Positions 1 through 5,630 of a stretch of 10,614 nt of DNA are shown one piece after another. The position numbers and the translations under genes are program-made. Each line of letters starts with the position of its first letter. Position 1 is the first letter of the stretch. Origin of the DNA: Arthrobacter sp. (GTDB lineage: Bacteria > Actinomycetota > Actinomycetes > Actinomycetales > Micrococcaceae); contig JAGLBH010000042.1 of NCBI GenBank assembly GCA_018260285.1, forward strand, positions 1-10,614, written 5' to 3'. The notes under the pieces were generated by a model. That model was not told where the DNA came from. It made no database searches and worked only from the letters and a program-made list of their open reading frames with translations.

Positions 1-1722
1 GGCCCCGCCCCACGCCTCCACGGAAAGCAGGTCAGGCGTGAGCTCCGAGACCGCAGGAGCCGCGAGCACGAGGTCCTTCGTGCGGACGCGGGTGGCCAGG
101 AGGGACTGGTGGGCATCGCGGAAGGTCGTGTCGGTGACGGCCACGGTCTTCTGCTCGCGCAGAGCCTTCGCGAACCCCTCAGGCCCCAGCTCCTGGAGAC
201 GCTGACGGGAGCCGGACGGGGCCTCTCCCGTGAGGGCGGGGAGCTTGTCGGCAGGGTCGGTTGCGAGCGGCGGGGTTCCGTTCGGCTGGTTGACGGCGAC
301 GTCGGCGAGCCACGTCAGCGCCTTGGTGCCGCGGTCCGCGGAGACGCGCGCGTTGAGCAGCTCGGGGCGCTCGTCGATGAAGTTCGTGGCCACGTTGCCG
401 GCGATGAACTCCTCGTCGTCGAGCACAGCCTGGAGGAACTGGATGTTCGTGGAGACGCCGCGGATGCGGAACTCCGCGAGGGCGCGACGGGCGCGGAGCA
501 CAGCAGCGGGGTAGTCGCGCCCGCGGCAGGTGAGCTTGACGAGCATCGAGTCGAAGTGGGGGCTGATCTCAGCACCCGTGTACACCGTTCCGCCATCGAG
601 GCGCACGCCCGCGCCGCCGGCCGATCGGTACCCGGTGATCTTTCCCACGTCCGGGCGGAATCCGTTGGAGGGGTCCTCCGTGGTGATGCGGCACTGGAGC
701 GCGGCGCCCTTGAGAACGATCCTGTCCTGGGTGAGGCCCAGGTCCTTCAGGGTCTCTCCGGCGGCCACGCGGATCTGCGACTGGACGAGGTCCACGTCGG
801 TGATCTCCTCCGTGACCGTGTGCTCCACCTGGATGCGCGGGTTCATCTCGATGAAGACGTGCTCCCCCGCGCGCTCCCCGACCGTGTCCACGAGGAACTC
901 GACCGTGCCGGCGTTCTTGTACCCGAGGGCCTTGGCAAAGGCCACTGCGTCCCGGTACAGGGCCTGGCGAATGCCCTCGTCCAGGTTCGGCGCCGGGGCG
1001 ATCTCTACGACCTTCTGGTGACGGCGCTGCAGCGAGCAGTCGCGCTCGAAGAGGTGGACGACCTCGCCCTGCTCGTCCGCGAGGATCTGCACCTCGATGT
1101 GACGCGGGCGGAGGACCGCCTGCTCGAGGAAGACGGTGGGGTCGCCGAACGCCGTGTCCGCCTCGCGCATCGCCGCGGAGAGGGCATCCGGAAGATCAGC
1201 CTTGGCATCCACGCGGCGCATGCCGCGGCCGCCGCCGCCGGCAACAGCCTTGACGAAGATGGGGAACCCGATCTTCTCTGCCTCAGCGAGGAGGAACTCC
1301 GTGTCCGACGACGGCTCACAGGAGCGCAGAGTGGGGATGCCCGCCTTGCGTGCCGCGTCGATCGCATGGACCTTGTGGCCGGCCAGCTCCAGGATGTCTG
1401 CGGAGGGGCCGATGAACTTGATCCCGTTCTCCGCCGCGGCCCGCGCCAGGTCTGGGTTCTCCGAGAGGAACCCGTATCCGGGGTAGATCGCATCGCATCC
1501 GGATTCTTTGGCGACCCTGATGATCTCGTTCACATCGAGGTAGGCCCGGACAGGATGACCCTTCTCTCCGATCTGGTAGGCCTCGTCAGCCTTCTGCCGG
1601 TGGATGGAGTTGCGGTCCTCATAGGGGAAGACGGCTACCGTCTTGGCACCGAGTTCGAAGGCCGCACGAAACGCGCGGATGGCGATTTCGCCGCGGTTCG
1701 CGACCAAAATCTTCGAGAACAT
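1..1722 (-). CDS. pyc: pyruvate carboxylase, N-terminal half (partial, cut by window edge)
   Basis: Biotin-dependent anaplerotic enzyme making oxaloacetate from pyruvate, bicarbonate and ATP in the cytoplasm. 574 residues are visible; the family is about 1,130 long, so the rest of the carboxyltransferase domain and the biotin carrier domain lie left of base 1. Residues 1-450 are a biotin carboxylase module: start MFSKILVANRGEIA, glycine loop VAGGGGRGM (160-168), HIEVQ (208-212), ERDCSLQRRHQK (226-237) and MNPRIQVEH (293-301). From residue 526 TVAVTDTTFRDAHQSLLATR opens the carboxyltransferase domain; this segment separates pyruvate carboxylase from acetyl- or propionyl-CoA carboxylase alpha chains, which would carry a biotinyl domain instead. 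The ATG at 1722 has AGGAG four bases upstream and matches the usual family N-terminus. The gene is divergent from a ParA gene, and a dyad lies between its likely promoter and ribosome binding site. Confidence 0.97.
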   Translation of the reverse strand, partial: MFSKILVANRGEIAIRAFRAAFELGAKTVAVFPYEDRNSIHRQKADEAYQIGEKGHPVRAYLDVNEIIRVAKESGCDAIYPGYGFLSENPDLARAAAENGIKFIGPSADILELAGHKVHAIDAARKAGIPTLRSCEPSSDTEFLLAEAEKIGFPIFVKAVAGGGGRGMRRVDAKADLPDALSAAMREADTAFGDPTVFLEQAVLRPRHIEVQILADEQGEVVHLFERDCSLQRRHQKVVEIAPAPNLDEGIRQALYRDAVAFAKALGYKNAGTVEFLVDTVGERAGEHVFIEMNPRIQVEHTVTEEITDVDLVQSQIRVAAGETLKDLGLTQDRIVLKGAALQCRITTEDPSNGFRPDVGKITGYRSAGGAGVRLDGGTVYTGAEISPHFDSMLVKLTCRGRDYPAAVLRARRALAEFRIRGVSTNIQFLQAVLDDEEFIAGNVATNFIDERPELLNARVSADRGTKALTWLADVAVNQPNGTPPLATDPADKLPALTGEAPSGSRQRLQELGPEGFAKALREQKTVAVTDTTFRDAHQSLLATRVRTKDLVLAAPAVSELTPDLLSVEAWGGA

Positions 1723-1755
1723 GTTGCTCCTAGCTCGCAAGGTCATTCCGGGGAG

Positions 1756-1771
1756 CACTCAACACTGAGTG
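1756..1771. promoter_or_regulatory. dyad upstream of pyc, candidate operator
   Basis: CACTCA and TGAGTG are perfect 6-bp arms around a 4-bp centre (ACAC). The dyad lies 34 bp upstream of the pyc start codon. On the minus strand it comes just after a -10-like TATGAG (1778-1783), about where transcription would start. No good -35 box is seen. Reading it as an operator is inference; it could also form a small hairpin in the pyc leader. Confidence 0.35.
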
Positions 1772-1832
1772 GTCAGGCTCATACTCTCAGATTTTCAGGG
1801 GTTCTGGATACGCAATCGCCCTGTGGGCCACT

Positions 1833-1838
1833 TATGAT
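1833..1838 (+). promoter_or_regulatory. -10-like element for the ParA gene
   Basis: TATGAT matches the actinobacterial -10 consensus TANNNT well and lies 57 bp before the preferred GTG start at 1896. No recognisable -35 hexamer is found 16-18 bp upstream, which is common in actinobacteria. Transcription would begin near 1845, giving a leader of about 50 nt. It would also fall only about 3 nt before an in-frame GTG at 1848, so a near-leaderless longer protein cannot be excluded. Confidence 0.4.
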
Positions 1839-1895
1839 AGATGACGGGTGTCCCTGCGAGGGCCCTTCCTGAGCATGAACATCGGAGTAATCAGC

Positions 1896-2714
1896 GTGCA
1901 AATTGTCAGCATCAGCAGTCTCAAAGGCGGGGTAGGCAAGACCTCTGTGACGTCTGGGCTTGTTTCAGCAGCGCTCTCAGCGGGTCTGCGCACTCTGGTC
2001 ATTGATCTTGACCCCCACGCAGATCTCTCGACCGCCATGGGGCTGCCGAGCACCCGTGAGCACTCCATCGGAGACCTGCTCAAGAGGCCTCGACGCATCG
2101 ATCTCCAGGACCACGTCCGCGTGGCCCCCTGGGTGGGTATCGCCGCCAAGAATGACTCCTCCGGGGAGCGACGGGTTCTTGACATCATCGGTGGCAGCGC
2201 CACGACCGGCCTGTATGACCGCCCCGATCTCTCCACCCGGGATATCCGCCGCCTCGAGACCCTCCTGGCTCGCACCACCGAGTACGACATGGTCTTCATC
2301 GACTGCCCTCCCTCTTTCTCTGGGCTCACCCGCATGGCGTGGGCCACGAGCGACGACGTCGTCCTCGTCGCGGAGCCCGGCCTGTTCTCCGTGGCCGGCA
2401 CGGAGCGCACCCTGCGGGCCCTGCGGATGTTCTCTGCTGCCTTCGCCCCGCACATCATGACCGGCTATGTGGTGGCCAACCGCGTCCGCGCAGACTTCCC
2501 GGAGCACTCCTACCGCGTGGACGAGATGCGGCAGATGTTCGGCGACGTTCTCCTGGAGCCGATCCTCCCCGAGTACTACGAGTGGCAGCAGGTCCAGGGT
2601 GCCGCCTACCCGATTCACTACTGGCCCACGGCAGAGGCGCGTGCCGCAGCAGCCCGATTTGACGAGCTTCTGGGAAAGATCCAGCACTCCCCGAAGACTC
2701 CCCCGGCGGCCTGA
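1896..2714 (+). CDS. orphan ParA/MinD-family ATPase
   Basis: Cytoplasmic deviant-Walker P-loop ATPase of the ParA family (272 aa). The N-terminus carries the deviant Walker A KGGVGKT at residues 10-16; A' is DLDPHAD at 37-43, where plasmid and chromosomal ParAs usually have DxDPQxN; Walker B is FIDCPP at 134-139. Family proteins dimerise on ATP, bind DNA non-specifically and position cargo (nucleoids, plasmids or protein complexes). The GTG at 1896 is chosen because GGAG sits 8 bases upstream and the protein then begins MQIVSISSLKGG, right at the first strand of the fold. In-frame GTG 1848 and ATG 1875 would add 16 or 7 residues. No parB or parS-like site is visible, so the chromosome-segregation role of a true parAB pair is not supported. 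It stands alone between divergent pyc and convergent merR. The cargo is unknown. Confidence 0.93.
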   Translation: MQIVSISSLKGGVGKTSVTSGLVSAALSAGLRTLVIDLDPHADLSTAMGLPSTREHSIGDLLKRPRRIDLQDHVRVAPWVGIAAKNDSSGERRVLDIIGGSATTGLYDRPDLSTRDIRRLETLLARTTEYDMVFIDCPPSFSGLTRMAWATSDDVVLVAEPGLFSVAGTERTLRALRMFSAAFAPHIMTGYVVANRVRADFPEHSYRVDEMRQMFGDVLLEPILPEYYEWQQVQGAAYPIHYWPTAEARAAAARFDELLGKIQHSPKTPPAA

Positions 2715-2750
2715 GGGCGCTGCCAGCCACAAAGCTCCGGCAGACAGAAC

Positions 2751-2782
2751 AACGGACTCTCCTCCATGAGGAGCAGTCCGTT
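2751..2782. terminator. bidirectional hairpin terminator between parA-like gene and merR
   Basis: A near-perfect inverted repeat: AACGGACT then CTCCTC, loop CAT, then GAGGAG, one bulged C (2774) and AGTCCGTT. That is 14 bp of stem. It starts 37 bp after the ParA stop and ends 33 bp before the merR stop codon. TTTCC follows on the plus strand and GTTGTTCTGT on the minus strand, so it can serve both convergent genes. The T-runs are short. Confidence 0.75.
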
Positions 2783-2815
2783 TCCTGTGTGACGGTCAGA
2801 TGACGGCGGCGGCGT

Positions 2816-3400
2816 CTACGAGATCTTGCGCAGCTGCCTGCGCAGAGCCAGCTCGTTGTCCTCGGCCGCAGAGCGCGAGGCTTCTGCGGGCTCGGAGGGA
2901 AGCTCGGCAAGGGTGCCCTCCACCTCGCGCCAGACGCGACCGACGGCGATCCCGAAAACGCCCTGTCCCCCCTGGACAAGGTCCACGACCTCATCAGGAG
3001 AGGTGCACTCGTAGACCGAGGCTCCGTCGCTCATGAGGGTGATCTGGGCAAGGTCCTGGACCCCGCGCTCGCGAAGGTGCTCCACGGCGGAGCGAATCTG
3101 CTGGAGGGAGACCCCTGTGTCCAGGAGTCGCTTGACCACCTTGAGCACGAGAATGTCGCGGAAGCTGTAGAGGCGCTGGGTCCCGGAGCCGTGAGCCGGT
3201 CGAACAGCCGGCTCCACGAGGCCCGTCCGCGCCCAGTAGTCCAGCTGGCGGTAGGTGATGCCAGCAACCTTGCAGGCCGTGGGGCCCCGGTAGCCGGCGC
3301 TTTCGTCCAGCGTGCTCACGTCGTCGCTGAAGAGAACGCCTTGGGAGCCGTGGGGCACGGGAGCACCTGGCTGCGGCGCGGTGTGGCCTGGCTGGGTCAC
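2816..3400 (-). CDS. MerR-family regulator, Rv1830 (ResR/McdR)-like
   Basis: 194-residue cytoplasmic transcription factor. A MerR-type winged helix-turn-helix spans about residues 38-112: recognition segment GITYRQLDYWARTGLVEP (48-64), wing with GTQRLYSFRD, then VLKVVKRLLDTGVSLQQIR and the start of the dimer helix. The C-terminal part (LMSDGASVYECTSPDEVVDLVQ, then GVFGIAVGRVW) is typical of the second MerR protein of the actinobacterial garA locus, represented by M. tuberculosis Rv1830, which has been tied to division and post-antibiotic regrowth. There is no cysteine cluster for metal sensing. The GTG at 3400 is preferred: AGGAGGA lies 4 bases upstream. An upstream in-frame start at 3454 would add 18 residues but would run through a 16-bp palindrome. 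A 166-bp gap from ftsR suggests its own promoter. Confidence 0.93.
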   Translation of the reverse strand: MTQPGHTAPQPGAPVPHGSQGVLFSDDVSTLDESAGYRGPTACKVAGITYRQLDYWARTGLVEPAVRPAHGSGTQRLYSFRDILVLKVVKRLLDTGVSLQQIRSAVEHLRERGVQDLAQITLMSDGASVYECTSPDEVVDLVQGGQGVFGIAVGRVWREVEGTLAELPSEPAEASRSAAEDNELALRRQLRKIS

Positions 3401-3424
3401 GGGATCCTCCTCAGGGACGGACAA

Positions 3425-3440
3425 TGCCCCCATGGGGGCA
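3425..3440. promoter_or_regulatory. 16-bp perfect palindrome in the merR leader, candidate operator
   Basis: TGCCCCCATGGGGGCA is a perfect palindrome 24 bp upstream of the merR GTG start. It is unlike typical MerR operators, which are about 18-20 bp dyads lying between -35 and -10. It could be an operator, or an RNA hairpin near the ribosome binding site AGGAGGA (3405-3411). Function is inferred from position only. Confidence 0.4.
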
Positions 3441-3503
3441 CGAGACGATGGCATGCATCTTGGAAGATAAGAATGTCATTGATTGAACGCGACGTGCGGG
3501 CAT

Positions 3504-3530
3504 TTCATATCCCGGCGTGTCGGACATCAA
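3504..3530 (-). promoter_or_regulatory. candidate merR promoter
   Basis: On the minus strand TTGATG (3525-3530) and TATGAA (3504-3509) are 15 bp apart, shorter than the usual 17. Transcription would start near 3497, about 100 nt before the merR GTG and upstream of the palindrome at 3425-3440, which would then be transcribed. This is a weak call based only on hexamer likeness. Confidence 0.3.
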
Positions 3531-3566
3531 TGTGCTATAGGCGACCGCCCCCCTGAGGGGAGAGAG

Positions 3567-4310
3567 TCAGGGGCGTCTGTCCAGCAGGTCCAGATGCGAG
3601 CGGAGGAGCGACTTGTTGAGCTGAACGAAGATCTCCCCCAGCTCCCGGGCCATCTCCATGCGGCGAGCCTGGGTGTCTCCGTCGCGGCGGGCGGCAGTGG
3701 GAGCGAGCGCGCGCTCCACGAGCTCCATCTGGCGGTCAGCGGCGGCTTTGAGCATCCGAGCGTACCGCGCATCCAGGCCATAGCGGGCCAGCTGCATGCA
3801 CTGGCTCACGATCTCCACGTCCGTGTCCGTGAATCCGCGCTGCTTGCGCTCGATGAGACCGTAGGACATGAGCTCCTGAAGGCTTCGCTCTGTGGCACCG
3901 GTGACCTTTGCCAGCTCGGACAGCTTGAGAAGCCGGCCCGTGGCCTGGGAGGAGTCCGCGACCAGGCGAGGGGCCACGTGAACGGTGACGGGAAGCTCTT
4001 CCGGGCGGTCGCCGCGGTCGATCGCGTCCAGGTAGTCCTTGATGACCTTGAGTGGAAGATACTGATCCCTCTGCAGAGCCAGAATGAAGCGCAGACGCTC
4101 CACATCGGCGGGGGTGTACTTGCGATACCCGGCCGGCGTGCGCTGGGGGGTGATGAGCCCCTTGTCTTCGAGGAAGCGGATCTTGGAGGCGCTGACCTGG
4201 GGAAACTCGGATCCGAGTGCCGCCAGCACCTCGCCGATGTTGAGCACACCAGCGCGCGGGGCATGAACGGCACCAGCCTGTCCCTGGCGTCCCTTCGGTG
4301 CACTGCTCAT
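3567..4310 (-). CDS. ftsR: FtsR-type MerR-family transcriptional regulator
   Basis: 247-residue MerR-family DNA-binding protein matching C. glutamicum FtsR and M. tuberculosis Rv1828, where FtsR activates the division gene ftsZ. The N-terminal winged helix spans about residues 22-95: LNIGEVLAAL, SASKIRFLEDKGLITPQR (40-57), GYRKYTPADVERLRFI, YLPLKVIKDYLD. A second helix-turn-helix-like region at 127-175 (LLKLSELAKVTGATERSL, then YGLIERKQRGFTDTDVEIV) is a feature of this subgroup, followed by a helical C-terminus. The ATG at 4310 is chosen for GGAGG 6 bases upstream; an in-frame codon at 4331 lacks such a site. It lies 62 bp downstream of garA in the same direction, and a GTGTGA/TCACAC dyad sits in that gap, so it may be partly autonomous from garA and perhaps autoregulated. 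Identity as FtsR rests on the neighbourhood and the two-domain layout. Confidence 0.92.
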   Translation of the reverse strand: MSSAPKGRQGQAGAVHAPRAGVLNIGEVLAALGSEFPQVSASKIRFLEDKGLITPQRTPAGYRKYTPADVERLRFILALQRDQYLPLKVIKDYLDAIDRGDRPEELPVTVHVAPRLVADSSQATGRLLKLSELAKVTGATERSLQELMSYGLIERKQRGFTDTDVEIVSQCMQLARYGLDARYARMLKAAADRQMELVERALAPTAARRDGDTQARRMEMARELGEIFVQLNKSLLRSHLDLLDRRP

Positions 4311-4336
4311 GCCTGTCCTCCCGGCGATCACGTTCT

Positions 4337-4350
4337 GTGTGAGTTCACAC
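4337..4350. promoter_or_regulatory. dyad in the garA-ftsR gap, candidate ftsR operator
   Basis: GTGTGA and TCACAC are perfect 6-bp arms around 2 bp, lying 26 bp upstream of the ftsR start. On the minus strand it immediately follows a -10-like TACTGT (4358-4363), so it would overlap the transcription start of an ftsR-specific mRNA. Regulation by FtsR itself or another factor is inference. Confidence 0.4.
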
Positions 4351-4372
4351 GCTTCCTACAGTATCCCCCAGC

Positions 4373-4813
4373 TCAGACGGAGGGGGAAGCCAGGAAGGTC
4401 AGGCGGAACTTGCCGATCTGGATTTCCATTCCGTTCTTCAGGGCCAGGGAGTCCACACGGTCCTGGTTGACATAGGTGCCGTTGAGGCTGCCCATGTCGT
4501 GGAGCGTGAAGCTGGTGCCCTCGCGGCGGAACTCCACGTGACGGCGCGACACGGTCACATCATCAAGGAGGATCCCCGCCTCGGGGTGGCGCCCCACGGT
4601 GGTCACATCCTGGTCCAGGAGAAAGCGAGAACCGGCGTTCGCACCGCTGAAGGCCACCAGCAGCGCGGAGTCAGAGGGAAGGGCTGCCACTGCGGCCCGC
4701 TCCTCCTCGGTGAGGGGGCGCGGGGCAGACTCGATGAGGGGAACGGGGATCGTGATCGTCGTCGTCTCCAGAGAAGGCTCGGCAATTCTGCCAGCTTCAA
4801 AGTTCGCGGTCAT
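4373..4813 (-). CDS. garA: FHA-domain regulator GarA/OdhI
   Basis: 146-residue cytoplasmic forkhead-associated protein. In mycobacteria (GarA) and corynebacteria (OdhI) the unphosphorylated form binds and inhibits the E1 part of 2-oxoglutarate dehydrogenase and shifts glutamate metabolism; phosphorylation of an N-terminal threonine by PknB/PknG-type kinases makes the FHA domain bind its own tail and switches it off. The FHA core spans about 50-140 with canonical pThr-binding residues: GRHPE (74-78), DDVTVSRRHVEF (84-95), GSLNGTYVN (108-116), then EIQIGKFRLTF (130-140). ETTT at 16-19 is in place of the ETTSVF phospho-motif of GarA/OdhI. The ATG at 4813 follows AAAAGGG about 10 bases upstream; the open frame extends to 4951 without good initiation signals. 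A -10-like TAGAAT (4870-4875, minus) gives a leader near 50 nt. No kinase gene is in the window. Confidence 0.95.
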   Translation of the reverse strand: MTANFEAGRIAEPSLETTTITIPVPLIESAPRPLTEEERAAVAALPSDSALLVAFSGANAGSRFLLDQDVTTVGRHPEAGILLDDVTVSRRHVEFRREGTSFTLHDMGSLNGTYVNQDRVDSLALKNGMEIQIGKFRLTFLASPSV

Positions 4814-4869
4814 CGCGTGCACACCCTTTTCATAGTCATCGGCCGTTGCCGAATCGTGATCTTGTGGCA

Positions 4870-4875
4870 ATTCTA
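4870..4875 (-). promoter_or_regulatory. -10-like element for garA
   Basis: Minus-strand TAGAAT fits the TANNNT -10 consensus, 56 bp upstream of the garA ATG. At 18 bp upstream TTTCTC is only a poor -35. On the opposite strand the ribosome binding site of the divergent membrane-protein gene starts 3 bp away, so transcription of the two genes may interfere. Confidence 0.45.
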
Positions 4876-4888
4876 GCGGGAGGAGACA

Positions 4889-5545
4889 GTGGGGAGAAAC
4901 ACCCCCCACATCGTGCTCTCGGCAGGGAGTTTTGCCCTGTGGATGCCGCAAACTGGAGATATGTCAATCCCCTCATCAGACCATCACTCCGCCCCCGACC
5001 GCTCTGCAGACTCTGCTCCCCGTCCTGCACGCCGCAAGAACTGGGGAGCACTGATTCTCCTCGCCGTCGTGCTCATCGCGCTGCTCATCGCAGCGTTCTT
5101 CATCCTCTCCGCGGTGATCCCCGTGCAGTGGGCGCACTTCGTCGGCGGTCATGTCCAGGGCCGCGTCGCGACGGGCAGCTGGTACGGCTTCCTGGCCGGC
5201 CTCACCCTCACGTGGCTGTCGCTGACCATCGCGTGGCAGGCCCGCCGCCGCATGAGCTGGGCCTGGCGTCTTGTGCTCATCGTGCTCGCGCTGCTCGTCT
5301 CAGTGCCCAACCTGCTCACGGCGGCTGTCGCCTTCGGCACCACTGAGGCAGTCCACGCCGCCCAGCGCATCATCGCTGTGGACGCGACGTTCTTCCCGAG
5401 TGCGACCGGGTGGGGAGCCGCTGCAGCGGGCGTGCTCTTCGTCGTCGGAGCCATCACGGGCATCATGTTCCGCTCCCGCGGCCGAAAGCTCAAGGAGCTC
5501 AAGAAGAGCCAGGCCGAGGCCCGCTCCACGAGCTCTGCTCTCTAA
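4889..5545 (+). CDS. four-helix integral membrane protein of unknown function
   Basis: Not recognised as any named family. With the GTG start at 4889 it has 218 residues and four predicted membrane segments: 52-78 (LILLAVVLIALLIAAFFILS), 98-116, 125-150 and 174-195. A basic stretch RPARRK before the first helix and RSRGRKLKELKK after the fourth suggest both ends face the cytoplasm. No catalytic or transport motif was seen. Start choice is uncertain: GTG 4889 has a strong GGGAGGAG just upstream, while ATG 4961 (protein MSIPSSDHH..., 194 aa) has a GGAG only 2 bases away, too close to work well, and ATG 4943 lacks a well-placed site. The gene is divergent from garA and convergent with the deacetylase, sharing a terminator hairpin with it; it forms a single-gene unit. 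The first 30 or so codons use more A/T-ending codons than the body. Confidence 0.82.
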   Translation: MGRNTPHIVLSAGSFALWMPQTGDMSIPSSDHHSAPDRSADSAPRPARRKNWGALILLAVVLIALLIAAFFILSAVIPVQWAHFVGGHVQGRVATGSWYGFLAGLTLTWLSLTIAWQARRRMSWAWRLVLIVLALLVSVPNLLTAAVAFGTTEAVHAAQRIIAVDATFFPSATGWGAAAAGVLFVVGAITGIMFRSRGRKLKELKKSQAEARSTSSAL

Positions 5546-5560
5546 GACGCACGCCAGCTG

Positions 5561-5596
5561 ACGACGCCGGGCCCCTGCAACGGGACCCGGCGTCGT
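5561..5596. terminator. bidirectional hairpin terminator
   Basis: ACGACGCCGGG pairs perfectly with CCCGGCGTCGT, then one C.A mismatch and a further CCC/GGG, closing a 6-nt loop (TGCAAC). The stem is 14 bp. On the plus strand it is followed by TTCTGTCT, 16 bp after the membrane-protein stop. It ends 34 bp from the stop of the convergent deacetylase gene, which it may also terminate although the minus-strand T-tract is poor. Confidence 0.75.
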
Positions 5597-5630
5597 TCTG
5601 TCTGAGCAGCTCTGGACGATCGCGCCGCAC

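Noticed and set aside
109..1872. A 587-codon open frame on the plus strand across pyc
   Set aside because: It is antisense to a clear pyruvate carboxylase, shows no recognisable domain, and is low-complexity in Gly, Arg, Leu and Val as expected for a shadow frame in GC-rich DNA.
3401..3454. An 18-residue N-terminal extension of the merR gene to the start at 3454
   Set aside because: GTG 3400 has AGGAGGA at ideal spacing, while the extension runs through a perfect palindrome and has no family likeness.
3483..4475. A 330-codon open frame on the plus strand across ftsR
   Set aside because: Antisense to the ftsR gene, with no ribosome binding site or domain; the opposite strand encodes a proper two-domain MerR protein.
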